From an uncultured Bacteroidaceae bacterium (GTDB lineage: Bacteria; Bacteroidota; Bacteroidia; Bacteroidales; Bacteroidaceae), in contig CAJOJD010000004.1 of the NCBI GenBank assembly GCA_905234745.1, forward strand, positions 3,537 through 47,403: DNA of 43,867 nucleotides. Direction: 5' to 3'. Positions within the stretch are counted from its first letter, which is position 1, and every line of letters starts with the position of its first letter. Made by a program: the position numbers and the translations under genes. The notes beneath the pieces are model-generated. The model worked only from the letters and a program-made list of their open reading frames with translations, was not told where the DNA came from and did no database searches. Shown here one piece after another: positions 1-9,252 of this stretch.

Positions 1-1193
1 ACGTAACCGTAGCCAAGTCCGCCGCCCATACCTTCGCCCTGGTAGCCGTGACCTGAATAGCCGTCAAAGCAGATATCAAACAGGTTAGCCCCTAAGTATG
101 CCGACAGATAATGGCCGGAATGACGGGAATCCTTCTTGAAATATCTGCGTGCCTCCAACTGGAGGTTCATAATCTGGAAACATTCGTGATTGTCTTTGGC
201 CATATGCCAGGGGAACTCATACTCGCCCAGCAGTGTCCATCGGCCGTTCTCGGTAAGATACCATTCGGCTTCGACGTTGTAGATAGGTGCCCAGCCCAGA
301 TCCTTCCTGAAGAATCCCCAGTAAGGGATGTTGGTCTTTACGGCTACTACGGGACGCTTGCGCTCGGGCGGAGTTGAATCCGGCTCTTCAAATACGTGAG
401 GCTCGGGTCTGTCGGGAGCCGGACCAATGGTGTCGGGCAGTACCGGCTTTGACTCCTCTACGTAGGGAATCATGGGAGGCATGTTGAATGCCGTTGCCGG
501 TTCAACGTTATGCAGGATGTAAATACCTGTGTTACGTATGACGGGGTAGTAGTATTTGATCAGGTAGGCGTATATGTCGCCAAGTTTGCCTTGCCTGCCC
601 AGATTGTTCTTGAGTCGTGATTTCTTGGTGGCCACGCTCATGGTGGGGGAGTCTATGATGTCCAGGATCTTGTTGCGGTTGGCATCGGTAAGGTTGGGGT
701 CCTGGGCCACATACATTGCCAGGTTTTCCCATGACTCGGTTACGGTATTGAGTGATATCCTGTCATTGAGTTCAGGGAAGTGCTCCTGCATATACTCCAG
801 AATGACTTGTGAACGGTGTTCGGTAAGCCATTCGTTACGCGCAAGACCGCCATCAGGTGATGATTGGGCTATAATCTCGACAGCCGCAATGTTCTCTAAT
901 CCCAAGGAGTCCATCACTCTGCTCAGATGATTCAGAGAGCGCTGGTTGTCCATGTAATCGAGGTCCAGGTCGGCTTTGTTCTGTCTGAAGTGGATTTCCG
1001 TATAGTCGGCGTCGGCGTATATGCTGTCTGATTCGGGTATAGGCATGATGCGTTTCACGGTAGAGTCACCCACTTTAAGCAGGTTGTCCGATATGGAACG
1101 TATCTGGGCGTGGACAGGACTGATCGTGGTGCTTGTTGCAACCATGAAAGCCATGATTATTGCGGTCAGAATAGTAGCCTTCTTAAACGTCAT
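1..1193 (-). CDS. OmpA-like/DUF3575 domain outer-membrane protein, C-terminus cut by window edge
   Basis: This reading frame runs from an ATG at 1193 off the left edge, so the C-terminus is missing. The first ~27 residues form a signal peptide ending near VHA-Q. Residues ~50-135 resemble an OmpA-type peptidoglycan-binding region: an IHFRQNKADLD stretch, then N-R-S-L and a SPDGG..RNEWLTEHRS segment like the usual SPxG..N..LS..RA. After a proline-rich linker, the segment starting KTNIPYWGFF and running through YNVEAEWYL and LLGEYEFPWH matches the DUF3575 family of Bacteroidetes barrel proteins, often found with fimbrial or surface genes. The likely role is an outer-membrane structural or surface-assembly protein; the substrate is unknown. 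A TAnnTTTG box lies 28 bases upstream of the start, which supports it. Confidence 0.75.
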   Translation of the reverse strand, partial: MTFKKATILTAIIMAFMVATSTTISPVHAQIRSISDNLLKVGDSTVKRIMPIPESDSIYADADYTEIHFRQNKADLDLDYMDNQRSLNHLSRVMDSLGLENIAAVEIIAQSSPDGGLARNEWLTEHRSQVILEYMQEHFPELNDRISLNTVTESWENLAMYVAQDPNLTDANRNKILDIIDSPTMSVATKKSRLKNNLGRQGKLGDIYAYLIKYYYPVIRNTGIYILHNVEPATAFNMPPMIPYVEESKPVLPDTIGPAPDRPEPHVFEEPDSTPPERKRPVVAVKTNIPYWGFFRKDLGWAPIYNVEAEWYLTENGRWTLLGEYEFPWHMAKDNHECFQIMNLQLEARRYFKKDSRHSGHYLSAYLGANLFDICFDGYSGHGYQGEGMGGGLGYGY

Positions 1194-1221
1194 CTATACG
1201 TGCGTGCGCGTTTTCAAACTG

Positions 1222-1229
1222 CAAAGATA
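1222..1229 (-). promoter_or_regulatory. Candidate -7 promoter box for the DUF3575 gene
   Basis: On the minus strand the bases read TATCTTTG, an exact match to the Bacteroidetes -7 consensus TAnnTTTG. It ends 28 bases before the start codon. No clear TTG -33 element is seen at the usual ~20-base spacing. Confidence 0.5.
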
Positions 1230-1282
1230 CTTCTTTTTTTGTAAAATAGTACTAATTTAGCGCCCAATAAATACATTCTGGG

Positions 1283-2575
1283 ATGCATAGGGATGCTTTT
1301 TCTTTGGATTCATGGCTTAAGATAAGACTTATTTTGCTGGTTTTCATACAGTATGCTGTGTGGGGCGCATATCTGATATCCATTGGCCGATACCTGGCTC
1401 AGACCGGTTTGGGGAGTCAGATCAAGTGGTTTTTTGCTGCAAACGGCATAGTTTCGCTGTTCATGCCGGCACTTGTGGGTATTATCGCTGACCGTTATAT
1501 CCAGGCCCAACGAATGCTTTCCATCTGTCATGCATTGGCCGGAGTTTTCATGCTGTCGGCCGGTCTGTATTGCCTTGGGGCGGAGCATGTATCATTCGGT
1601 ACGCTCTATCCGCTTTATGCACTTAGCATTGTATTTTTCATGCCTACCGTGGCACTGACAAACTCGGTGTCGTATACAGTCATAGGCAGTGCGGGAGGTG
1701 ATCCGGTCAAGGATTATCCGCCCATTCGTCTGTGGGGTACCGTGGGCTTTATCTGCAGTATGCTGGCAGTCAACTGGATTTCTGTAGGGGGGGGCAGGAT
1801 GCAGGATTCATCAACTCAATTGGTTTTGTCAGGAATTTTATCCATAATACTATGTCTGTATTCGCTTACATTGCCGGAGTGTCCTACGGGTGGAGTCCGT
1901 GCAGGAAGGAGTGTTGCCGAGGCTATGGGACTTAAGGCGTTCCGTCTGTTCGGTCAGAGGCATCTGGCGGTGTTCTTTGTGTTCTGCATACTTATGGGTT
2001 CGGCCCTTCAGATAACCAATGGATATGCCAATACGTTCCTGAGTTCATTCTCGGCCAATCCTGATCTGGCCAATACGTTTGCGGTCAGGAACTCAAACGC
2101 ACTGCTTTCTCTGTCGCAGGTATCTGAAACGCTGTGTTTTCTGCTGGTGCCGTTCTGTATGAAGAGATTCGGAATCAAGAAGGTTCTGCTCATGTCCATG
2201 ACGGCATGGGTCTTGAGGTTCGGCCTTTTCGGAATAGGCTCTCCCGATATACCCGGCGTGCTGCTGTTCATACTCAGCTGCATACTTTACGGAATAGCAT
2301 TTGATTTTTTCAACATTGCCGGTTCGCTCTATGTGGAGCAGAATGTGGAGGCGGGCGTCCGGACCAGCGCCCAGGGACTGTTCATGATGATGTCAAATGG
2401 GGTGGGCGCCACACTTGGCATGATAGGCGCAGGTGCGGTTATGGACCGTTATGTGTTCAAGGCGGCCATACCGGATTGGAGTTCCGCCTGGCTGGTGTTT
2501 GCAGGATACATGGTGGTTGTAACACTGTTGTTCGCAGTGTTCTTCAGAAATCCTGAAAGTAAGAAAAATTCTTAA
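1283..2575 (+). CDS. nupG: Nucleoside:H+ symporter, NupG/XapB-type MFS permease
   Basis: This 430-residue polytopic protein aligns by eye along its whole length with E. coli NupG. Shared landmarks are an N-terminal QYAVWGAYL segment, FMPALVGIIADR near residue 60, a DYPPIRLWGTVGF segment near residue 145, LQITNGYANTFL near 245, SQVSETL near 275 and FDFFNIAGSLYVE near 340. It should import nucleosides across the inner membrane by proton symport. It stands alone, diverging from the DUF3575 gene and converging on the LytTR gene with only ten bases between stops. The ATG at 1283 gives a short N-terminus like that of NupG. Confidence 0.88.
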   Translation: MHRDAFSLDSWLKIRLILLVFIQYAVWGAYLISIGRYLAQTGLGSQIKWFFAANGIVSLFMPALVGIIADRYIQAQRMLSICHALAGVFMLSAGLYCLGAEHVSFGTLYPLYALSIVFFMPTVALTNSVSYTVIGSAGGDPVKDYPPIRLWGTVGFICSMLAVNWISVGGGRMQDSSTQLVLSGILSIILCLYSLTLPECPTGGVRAGRSVAEAMGLKAFRLFGQRHLAVFFVFCILMGSALQITNGYANTFLSSFSANPDLANTFAVRNSNALLSLSQVSETLCFLLVPFCMKRFGIKKVLLMSMTAWVLRFGLFGIGSPDIPGVLLFILSCILYGIAFDFFNIAGSLYVEQNVEAGVRTSAQGLFMMMSNGVGATLGMIGAGAVMDRYVFKAAIPDWSSAWLVFAGYMVVVTLLFAVFFRNPESKKNS

Positions 2576-2585
2576 TGTTTGCCGA

Positions 2586-3449
2586 TTAGAGCGAACGCTT
2601 GTCCAACTGCGTCAAGATGGTGCGGTAGTAGGCGGGTGTGACCGTTATGGTCTTGCCCGATGGGTGGTCTAGCGTTATGGTGAACCTGCCTCTTTCTTTA
2701 CCGTAGCGTACTATCTTGGCCGTGTTGACCAGAAATGAACGTCGGCATCGTACTATCGATGTGTCAACCAGGTCCTCCTCAATCTTCTGCGTGGTGGAGC
2801 GCAGCAGGTAACTGGAGAGTTTGCCTTCCAGGTTGTAGAATATCTGTACGTAGTTGTCCTGTGATTCTATGTAGAATATGGAGTCCTCGCTTAATGACAT
2901 CTTGTGTTTGCCCTGGCTGTCGCGGAACTGTATGAGTCGGTGACCGGACTCCATAATTTCGCGGTTGTGCGTTACCTTGAACAGCTCCAGCTCCTCTTTT
3001 TTTGCCTTGTATTGGGCATAAAACCAGACTATGGTATAAGGTATAGCCAGAATTAGGGCTACGCACAGAGGGATTCTTACGAGCAGCTGCGGCAGTTCAC
3101 GTGAGAGCCCCAGCTTAAAGCACATGGTAAATATGTAGTACTCTGTAGCTATGACAAAGAATTCGGCCACATGCCACAAAAGGAAACGCTTTACCGTAAT
3201 GCTGTGCAGAGTGCTGATGCCGGAAAGCAGCAGTTTACTTACTATAAGGGTGGGGACCGCAACCATATAGAACAACACCGTTACGCCTGTCTGTTTCCAT
3301 GTGTTGAATCCAAACCATGTGGTGTTGGAGAACGGCTGATAGAGAGCCATGAAGATCATGGAAAAAAGCGACACGAACAGGACGGCTCTCAATAGGAACC
3401 GCCTTTGAAGCATCTGCTTGGGAACAGTGTTGTTAGTCGTCTTTGTCAT
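2586..3449 (-). CDS. Membrane-anchored LytTR-family transcriptional regulator
   Basis: The protein has about 287 residues. The N-terminal half contains roughly four hydrophobic segments (LLRAVLFVSLFSMIFMALY, VTVLFYMVAVPTLIVS, a segment around YYIFTMC, and VRIPLCVALILAIPYTIVWF). A short charged linker follows, then a C-terminal LytTR DNA-binding domain over the last ~100 residues. Typical LytTR features are IFYIESQDNYVQIF, a TTQKIEEDL helix and VRCRRSFLVNTAKIV. It is probably a one-component membrane sensor and DNA-binding regulator, because no receiver domain is present. The start is uncertain: the open frame extends to 3461, but a promoter-like box covers 3459-3466, so the start is the ATG at 3449 or an internal one at 3413. 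Confidence 0.82.
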   Translation of the reverse strand: MTKTTNNTVPKQMLQRRFLLRAVLFVSLFSMIFMALYQPFSNTTWFGFNTWKQTGVTVLFYMVAVPTLIVSKLLLSGISTLHSITVKRFLLWHVAEFFVIATEYYIFTMCFKLGLSRELPQLLVRIPLCVALILAIPYTIVWFYAQYKAKKEELELFKVTHNREIMESGHRLIQFRDSQGKHKMSLSEDSIFYIESQDNYVQIFYNLEGKLSSYLLRSTTQKIEEDLVDTSIVRCRRSFLVNTAKIVRYGKERGRFTITLDHPSGKTITVTPAYYRTILTQLDKRSL

Positions 3450-3458
3450 AACTGACGG

Positions 3459-3466
3459 CAAAAGTA
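3459..3466 (-). promoter_or_regulatory. Candidate -7 box just upstream of the LytTR gene
   Basis: The minus strand reads TACTTTTG, matching TAnnTTTG. It lies only nine bases from the ATG at 3449. If used, the transcript would be almost leaderless, or translation would start at the internal ATG at 3413. Confidence 0.35.
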
Positions 3467-3473
3467 CATAAAC

Positions 3474-3503
3474 AAAGCGGGTCGTCCAAACCGGACGGCC
3501 CGC
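3474..3503 (-). terminator. Hairpin terminator after the outer-membrane barrel gene
   Basis: An 11-bp GC-rich stem, GCGGGTCGTCC against GGACGGCCCGC with one G-T wobble and a five-base loop, lies 24 bases past the stop of the gene ending at 3527. On the minus strand it is followed by a T-rich stretch, TTTGTTTATG. It fits a rho-independent terminator for the lipoprotein/barrel operon. Confidence 0.6.
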
Positions 3504-3526
3504 TTATATACTGATTGTTTAAAAAA

Positions 3527-4405
3527 TCAGAAGTAGAACATCATGAAGAGCTTGCCACCCATATCCTCAGTTCCGATGTGGAATACGCGGTCAACAGGTG
3601 CCTCAAGCTCTGTGTGTGTCTCAACCTGGCTTGTGGTGGGGTTCCAGCCCTCTGACTTGGTGTATCTGCCTTTTGTGATTTCCTCGCCGATAAAGAGTGA
3701 TACCTCACCGCCAAATGAAATCTTAGGTGCTACGAAATACTCAACGCCAAGTTTGCCTGCAGCACCAAGTACGAGAGTATTGCTGTATGACTCAGTAATG
3801 AAGGCTGTTCCGGCTGTCCAGTATCCGGGGTTTACTACGCCCAGACCAAGGGCATTGTAGTTGGTGCGGGTAGGTGTGTTGATATCAGTAAGGGCATTAC
3901 CGTATTCGAACTTGTAGTGACGCTTACGCATACCAAATACCAGGTCTGCACCGGCATAACCCTGAAGGCGTTTTTCGCCTTTGCGGAACTCAATACCTGC
4001 AGCCAATGAATAAAGAGCGTTGTTCAAGTGCTGGCAATCAGTGACATCGGCCTCTGAAAGGGGATCGAGGAAACGTGCCAGATCATCAGGACTATATGAG
4101 TAGTCATTGGTGACGGTTTTCTGAACGCCAAGATTTACGCGAAGGGCAGTGGTTTTGTCAAGCATGTATTTACCCATGATGGAAATGCCTGTATATCCCA
4201 GTGCGTCCTCGCCGCCGAACTGACCCAGACCGTTAGCCAAGTTACCATTGGCAAGATTGCCAAAGAAGGTGTAAACGGGCTGCATGTCAATTCCTATTGC
4301 AAGATCACCGGCCTTGGGCAGGTAATCTTTCTCTTCCTGAGCTGTCAGGACTCCCAGAGGGAGCACTGACAACATCAAGAGAGCTGTTATTTTCTTAATT
4401 GTCAT
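3527..4405 (-). CDS. Outer-membrane beta-barrel protein (unrecognised family)
   Basis: This 292-residue protein starts with a clear signal peptide (MTIKKITALLMLSVLPLG, cleavage near LTA-Q). The rest alternates short amphipathic strands and ends in LFMMFYF, an aromatic C-terminus typical of outer-membrane barrels. Stretches such as GYTGISIMGKYML, YAGADLVFGM and AAGKLGVEYFVAPKISFGGEVSLFIG look like transmembrane strands. A five-residue unit NLANG is duplicated near residue 52. It follows the seven-repeat lipoprotein gene by 36 bases on the same strand, so the two are probably co-transcribed and may act together at the surface. No specific family or substrate is recognised. Confidence 0.7.
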   Translation of the reverse strand: MTIKKITALLMLSVLPLGVLTAQEEKDYLPKAGDLAIGIDMQPVYTFFGNLANGNLANGLGQFGGEDALGYTGISIMGKYMLDKTTALRVNLGVQKTVTNDYSYSPDDLARFLDPLSEADVTDCQHLNNALYSLAAGIEFRKGEKRLQGYAGADLVFGMRKRHYKFEYGNALTDINTPTRTNYNALGLGVVNPGYWTAGTAFITESYSNTLVLGAAGKLGVEYFVAPKISFGGEVSLFIGEEITKGRYTKSEGWNPTTSQVETHTELEAPVDRVFHIGTEDMGGKLFMMFYF

Positions 4406-4441
4406 AACTAATCGTTTTTTATTGAATTAGAGAATGACATA

Positions 4442-7400
4442 TTATTCCTCGTCGTCATACTTGGTTGACCAATCGTATGAACCCCAACCTGCAGGAGTAG
4501 AAGTAGGCTTGAAGATCATCTTGGCTGAGTGCTCAAGAGGATATCTTGTTGATGTGCCAGACTTGCTGACTACGGTTCCATTTACGTTGTTTGCGGTCTG
4601 GAACTTACCGGCAACAGACTTCTTTGAGCCGTTGTCAGCCTGGTCGGTCCAGTGCTGGAAAGCACCCTCGGTGATGTCGTCGGGCTTAACGGTAACTGTA
4701 ACGTTATCGGGCTGCTCCTTAACCTTGATCTGAACGGTAAACTTACCGCTGCCGTTGGTAACAACCTTGAATGTATTGCCGGCTACGGTTACGTCAGCAA
4801 GAGCATTGCTTGCGTTAACCCATGTCTCCTGTGCAGAACCTGACTTGAATACCTCGGCGGCCTTCTTGATGTTGCCCTCGATGGTAAGAGTCGTCTTCTC
4901 ATCGGCACCCCATACAGCCCAGCCGTAAAGGTCGGTCTCCCAGTTCTTGGGCATACCGTCAGCGTTGAAGATATAGTAGCGGGTTCCCTTCTCGTACCAG
5001 TTGCTTGAAGGATTGACGGTACCGTTGTCTTTGTATTTACCCTCAAGGTTCATTGTTGCATCTGAACCGGGGTTACGGAAGTGAACGAATGTGAGACCCA
5101 GATCCTCGATATCGAAGCTGCTGTTATCCCATGCTACTGCAAACTCGTCATCAGCAAACTGCTGGAGAACGTTGATTGTCCAGTTACCCTCGTTGTCGGT
5201 GGGAGCTACATAGGTGATGCCACCTGCGGTGATCTTGACGGGAAGGCTCTTGGCTGCCTCATAGTGACCTACGCGGAAACCATCCTCAACGGCAATCATA
5301 GCAGCACCTGTAACGGCCTTGGTTACATTGTAACCCTTCTTGTAGGCCCAGCCTGCAATGTCTGCTGAGTATTTATCCCAACCGTCCCAAAGCTCAGCCT
5401 TCTCAGCTGCGGTGGGCTCGAACTTATAATAAACAGTGCCAAGCTCGTTCCATGCTGCACCTTCTTCCTTAACGCTTGTGCCGGAATATGCACCCTCCAG
5501 AATCTTGGTCTTGCCGGAAGCGTTGATATAGTGCTTGAAGTTGTCAACATCTATGTCTGCGGCAGCAACATTGATGGTGGTCTCGTCACCTACGTTCTTG
5601 ATAGGAACATTGAACTGGAATACACCTGAGTTGTTTGCAAGAACGGCGATATCCTCAGTGTAGACGGTAAGCTTAACGAGCTGACCCTTGGCAGCCTTGT
5701 ACTCACCTGTCAGGAAACCGGTCTCCTCAGCCTTGAGGGCCTTACCTGATGCCTTGGCGGAATTCTGATAAACGACATCGTTACCATCGGCAGCTATAAA
5801 CCAGCCGGCCAGGTTGTCGTTATAAGTTGATGTGGCGTGATCCAGATCGGTATCATCGATGTACATGTACTGGGTACCCAGGTCGTTCCAAGCCTCCTGG
5901 GCTTCCTTGCTGTCATAAACAGTCTTGTAGATGGTGTACTTACCTGCAAGTAACTTAGTACCATCGTTGTTGTACTCGGGATAGTGCTTGAACTCGTTGG
6001 TTGTGTACTCATCGGAGGTGATGGCGATTGCGGGCTGGTCATTCTCATCCTTAAGAGGAATCATGAAGTCATAAGCACCACCGGCCTTGGTCTTGATGGC
6101 GAAGTCACGGTTGTTGGTACCGTCATGAACGTTGACGATACGGGTCTGAGCTGCGTATTCACCTGTTCCGTAAGAAGTCTCGACTGCGAACAGGATCTTA
6201 CCCTTAACCTGAACGGGCTTGTTAAACTCTGAACTTCTGTACCAACCAATCAGGTCAGCATTCCACTCGCCGGGCTGCTCGGTACCGTCGGGATTGTACT
6301 TGAAGTAGAAGTCACCAAGTTCATACCACTGGGCACCATCGGCCTTGATCTGAGTGTGGTCGTCGTACTTACCCTCGCGGAGTACGGTTGTCTTGCCTTT
6401 TGAATCGATGAAGTTGAAGGGCTGAACCTCCTCGGCCAGCTCAACAGCAAAGTTGATGGCGTTGTCATCCTGAACGGGGATATCTACGCTGAAGTTACCC
6501 TGTGCGTCGGTGATAACGGTAAGACCATTGTTGTAAGGAGCGGCAGCGGTCAGAACGATTGTCTGAGGCTCGTTGCGGTAAGCACCCTCGCCGAATGATG
6601 AGAGATAAGGCATGTAAACCTTACCGGTCAGGGTAGCGGTCTTTGAGTAAGACTCATCGAAACCGGCCATACCTGCTGCCCAACCAATCAGGTTGTCATC
6701 CCAGTTGTCGGGAACTGCGTTGGCGGCATCGGTTACACCTGCATTATAATAAGGTGTGAACAGAAGGTTCTGTGCGCCCAGGTTGTAGGTTACACCCTCA
6801 ATGATGTTGGCAAAGTTGAGACCGCCTACACCACCGGTGTTACCAAAGTTCATCAGCTGGTATGCACCGTATACCTTAACGGTTGTTGAGTCTGTGTCGT
6901 AGTGTGTGAACTGGCTGTCACCGATACCCAGAACCTTGAGGTCTGTGATATGGAAACCGTCGGCAAGAGACTTGACGGGCAGAGTGATTGAGTAGTTACC
7001 CTGTGCATCGGTTACGGTACCGAACTTGAGCTCGAGAGCAGCGGGTGTGCCGTAGTCGTAAACAACGGTGAACTCAACGGTAGCCTTGCTGGCAGCCTTG
7101 AAGGCACCCTTGCGGAAACCTGTCTCATAAGCCAGGTTAACCTTACCGGTCATTGTTACGTTGTTTGAGAACTGGTCAACGTCAATCTTCTCGCTCTGGT
7201 AAACGATCTCCTCGGGGAACTTGAATGCTCCGGGCTTAAGAGCGTTGGCAGCTACGTTGAAGTGGTAGTTGCGGAGTTCTGTCTTGAATACGGGTTTGCC
7301 GTCGGCACCCATCTTCTCATAAGTGCGATAAACATCGGTGAACTCCTCCATACGGATGACGGCGTTGATACCGGTGCTCTTGGTGGGGATGGTGATGCTG

Positions 7401-7699
7401 AACTTACCAGTCTCATCGGTTACTGTCTCAAAAATCTTGTTGCCGGCAGCGGCAGCAGCTGAATACTGGTTGTAAGGAACCTCAATGAATACCTTACGGC
7501 CTGATGCAGGCTTTGAGTTGATGATAGAATAGCTTGTGGCATTGACGTCGACGCCAGTGCTGTAAGTTACTGTAGCGGAGATTGTAACCTCCTGCTTTAC
7601 AGAGTCCATGTTGAACTCTGACTGTTCCTGCTGAGAGCATGATGCTCCGAACAGAATGAATGCAACCAATGAGGCTGCTCCAAACAGTTTCTGTTTCAT
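4442..7699 (-). CDS. Large surface lipoprotein with seven tandem ~150-residue repeats
   Basis: The ATG at 7699 gives a 1085-residue protein with a lipoprotein signal (MKQKLFGAASLVAFILFGAS, then Cys). An upstream in-frame ATG at 7768 would only bury the signal. The mature protein is about seven divergent tandem copies of a ~130-170-residue module. Each starts with a GK....ETGF..G.Y.AA strand pair, then T.A.G.F...IPVK, a F.HY segment, an L.GKY turn, W.ELGT.YY.F, and ends with a W..DL.GW signature. GW signatures recur as DNLIGW, ADLIGW, DNLAGW, ADIAGW and TDLYGW. The first copy is the most divergent and the last ends at YDDEE. Modules are probably beta-sandwich domains on the cell surface. The function is unknown; the downstream barrel gene is the likely partner. 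Confidence 0.75.
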   Translation of the reverse strand: MKQKLFGAASLVAFILFGASCSQQEQSEFNMDSVKQEVTISATVTYSTGVDVNATSYSIINSKPASGRKVFIEVPYNQYSAAAAAGNKIFETVTDETGKFSITIPTKSTGINAVIRMEEFTDVYRTYEKMGADGKPVFKTELRNYHFNVAANALKPGAFKFPEEIVYQSEKIDVDQFSNNVTMTGKVNLAYETGFRKGAFKAASKATVEFTVVYDYGTPAALELKFGTVTDAQGNYSITLPVKSLADGFHITDLKVLGIGDSQFTHYDTDSTTVKVYGAYQLMNFGNTGGVGGLNFANIIEGVTYNLGAQNLLFTPYYNAGVTDAANAVPDNWDDNLIGWAAGMAGFDESYSKTATLTGKVYMPYLSSFGEGAYRNEPQTIVLTAAAPYNNGLTVITDAQGNFSVDIPVQDDNAINFAVELAEEVQPFNFIDSKGKTTVLREGKYDDHTQIKADGAQWYELGDFYFKYNPDGTEQPGEWNADLIGWYRSSEFNKPVQVKGKILFAVETSYGTGEYAAQTRIVNVHDGTNNRDFAIKTKAGGAYDFMIPLKDENDQPAIAITSDEYTTNEFKHYPEYNNDGTKLLAGKYTIYKTVYDSKEAQEAWNDLGTQYMYIDDTDLDHATSTYNDNLAGWFIAADGNDVVYQNSAKASGKALKAEETGFLTGEYKAAKGQLVKLTVYTEDIAVLANNSGVFQFNVPIKNVGDETTINVAAADIDVDNFKHYINASGKTKILEGAYSGTSVKEEGAAWNELGTVYYKFEPTAAEKAELWDGWDKYSADIAGWAYKKGYNVTKAVTGAAMIAVEDGFRVGHYEAAKSLPVKITAGGITYVAPTDNEGNWTINVLQQFADDEFAVAWDNSSFDIEDLGLTFVHFRNPGSDATMNLEGKYKDNGTVNPSSNWYEKGTRYYIFNADGMPKNWETDLYGWAVWGADEKTTLTIEGNIKKAAEVFKSGSAQETWVNASNALADVTVAGNTFKVVTNGSGKFTVQIKVKEQPDNVTVTVKPDDITEGAFQHWTDQADNGSKKSVAGKFQTANNVNGTVVSKSGTSTRYPLEHSAKMIFKPTSTPAGWGSYDWSTKYDDEE

Positions 7700-7819
7700 A
7701 AAATTTTTTGTTTGTGAAAAATAGGTTGATATTGAAAACTTGTTTCTTATCGGAAATATATAGTCCATTTTTGTCTGGTCCTTTATGAATTTGTCCTATT
7801 GATTCGTCCTATTGAGCTG

Positions 7820-7827
7820 CAAAGTTA
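7820..7827 (-). promoter_or_regulatory. Candidate -7 box for the seven-repeat lipoprotein operon
   Basis: The minus strand reads TAACTTTG, an exact TAnnTTTG match, in the AT-rich gap 7700-7894. The implied leader is about 115 bases, longer than usual. It contains two copies of a GTCCTATTGA motif at about 7794-7817. Confidence 0.45.
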
Positions 7828-7894
7828 ACAATTTATAATTATAACGTAATATTTATTTAGATTAATATATCTAATTGTTGAAAATTTTTTCCGA

Positions 7895-9238
7895 TTAGGC
7901 GGGAATAACGGTCAGAACCAGCTGAATAGTGGTCTGTTCTGTAACGCGGTAGCGGTTGTCGGTGCGGTGGCCAAGAACCCAGATGATGTCATTGTTAAAA
8001 GATATGACAAGCTGGTTCCGGCGCTCTGCAGGGCTGATTTTGATGTCGGTCAGGTAATCACTTACCAGTTTGCTGCCGCGCATGCCGAAGGGGATGAAAC
8101 GATCGCCTGCGGCCCATGGACGTATGGTCAGGGTTCCCTGGCGCAAAAGGTCCATGTCAAATGTGGCAATGTTGGGATTTTTGGAAATAGGAGTTCCGGC
8201 GGGAGCTGTGGTAATGGTCAGTGTGCGGCCGTCGGGCAATTTGACGGAGGTTCCCGGCTCGGGGCTTACAATCAGTGGCTCAATGTCTTGGACCAAGGGT
8301 CGGACGGTGAACGTCTGACGGTCCTTTACCAGAAGATGGGTGGGGGACTTGAACTGAAGTCCTGGCTGGGCCTGTACGGATGCGGCGATGGCTTCAATCT
8401 GGGCGCTGTTGTATCCTAGCGGGGCCAGCACCTCAAACAGGAAGGCATCGGCGGACGGCAACTCCATGAGTTTCCGGATGTCGATGGTGAATCCGTTGTC
8501 GGTCGTATTGATGACATCGGCTATGGCCTGATCCATCGCGTTGCGGTAGACTGAATAGGCCTGCTGAAGGTGGGCTGCTGTCTCGCTGACGGCATTGTCT
8601 GCATCGGGATTGATGGCGCGCATCAGGGGTAACAGCTGTATTCTTATTTTGTTGCGGGTGTAGTCTGTTTCCAGATTGGTGCTGTCAGTGATGAAGGGCT
8701 GGTTTTGTTCTTTAAGCCAATCCTCGATTTCCTGACGGGAGACGCAGAGCAGGGGGCGGGTGATGTTGCCGTTCCGGGGCTTGATTCCCGTTAGTCCTTT
8801 TATTCCGGTGCCGCGGATAAGGTTCAGCAGCACGGTCTCTACTGAGTCGTCGCGGTGGTGGGCTATGCATACGGCATCGGCTCCGGTCTCTTTCAGGATA
8901 CGTTCAAAATCGGCGTAACGGAGTTCCCGGGCGGCCATTTCGATGGAGATTCCATGCTCTTTGGCATAGGCTTGGGTGTCGTAACTGCAGACGGTCAACT
9001 GTACTCCGAGTTTGCTGCACAGGTCGGTTACGAATGCCTGGTCGCGGTCACTTTCGGCCCCGCGCAGATGGAAATTGCAGTGGACAGCCGTGCACCTGTA
9101 ACCCAGGCGCAACAGTACCAGGAGCAGTGCGGTACTATCGGCCCCGCCGCTAAAGCCCACAATTACGTGCGCTCCGTCCTCCAGCAACCCGTTGCTGCTG
9201 ATATAGTCCCTGATCCTGTCTGTGAAACTGTTTCCCAT
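7895..9238 (-). CDS. tilS: tRNA(Ile)-lysidine synthetase TilS
   Basis: TilS ligates lysine to C34 of the CAU anticodon of tRNA-Ile, using ATP, so that AUA is read as isoleucine. The PP-loop SGGADS is at residues 30-35. It is followed by the family signatures AVHCNFHLRGAESDRD and IAHHRDDSVETVLLNLIRGTG. A C-terminal TilS domain includes RPWAAGDRFIPFGMRGSKLVSDYL. The length of 447 residues is normal for Bacteroidetes. The open frame extends upstream to 9310 only because it reads through a repeat element; the ATG at 9238 is the sensible start, 26 residues before the conserved VGFSGGADS strand. Confidence 0.95.
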   Translation of the reverse strand: MGNSFTDRIRDYISSNGLLEDGAHVIVGFSGGADSTALLLVLLRLGYRCTAVHCNFHLRGAESDRDQAFVTDLCSKLGVQLTVCSYDTQAYAKEHGISIEMAARELRYADFERILKETGADAVCIAHHRDDSVETVLLNLIRGTGIKGLTGIKPRNGNITRPLLCVSRQEIEDWLKEQNQPFITDSTNLETDYTRNKIRIQLLPLMRAINPDADNAVSETAAHLQQAYSVYRNAMDQAIADVINTTDNGFTIDIRKLMELPSADAFLFEVLAPLGYNSAQIEAIAASVQAQPGLQFKSPTHLLVKDRQTFTVRPLVQDIEPLIVSPEPGTSVKLPDGRTLTITTAPAGTPISKNPNIATFDMDLLRQGTLTIRPWAAGDRFIPFGMRGSKLVSDYLTDIKISPAERRNQLVISFNNDIIWVLGHRTDNRYRVTEQTTIQLVLTVIPA

Positions 9239-9252
9239 CACCGCAAAGTTAC

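Noticed and set aside
4582-6468. Several open frames antisense or out of frame to the seven-repeat lipoprotein
   Set aside because: They are low-complexity Ser/Thr/Pro-rich or Gly/Val-rich shadows of the repeats, with no start context or family features.
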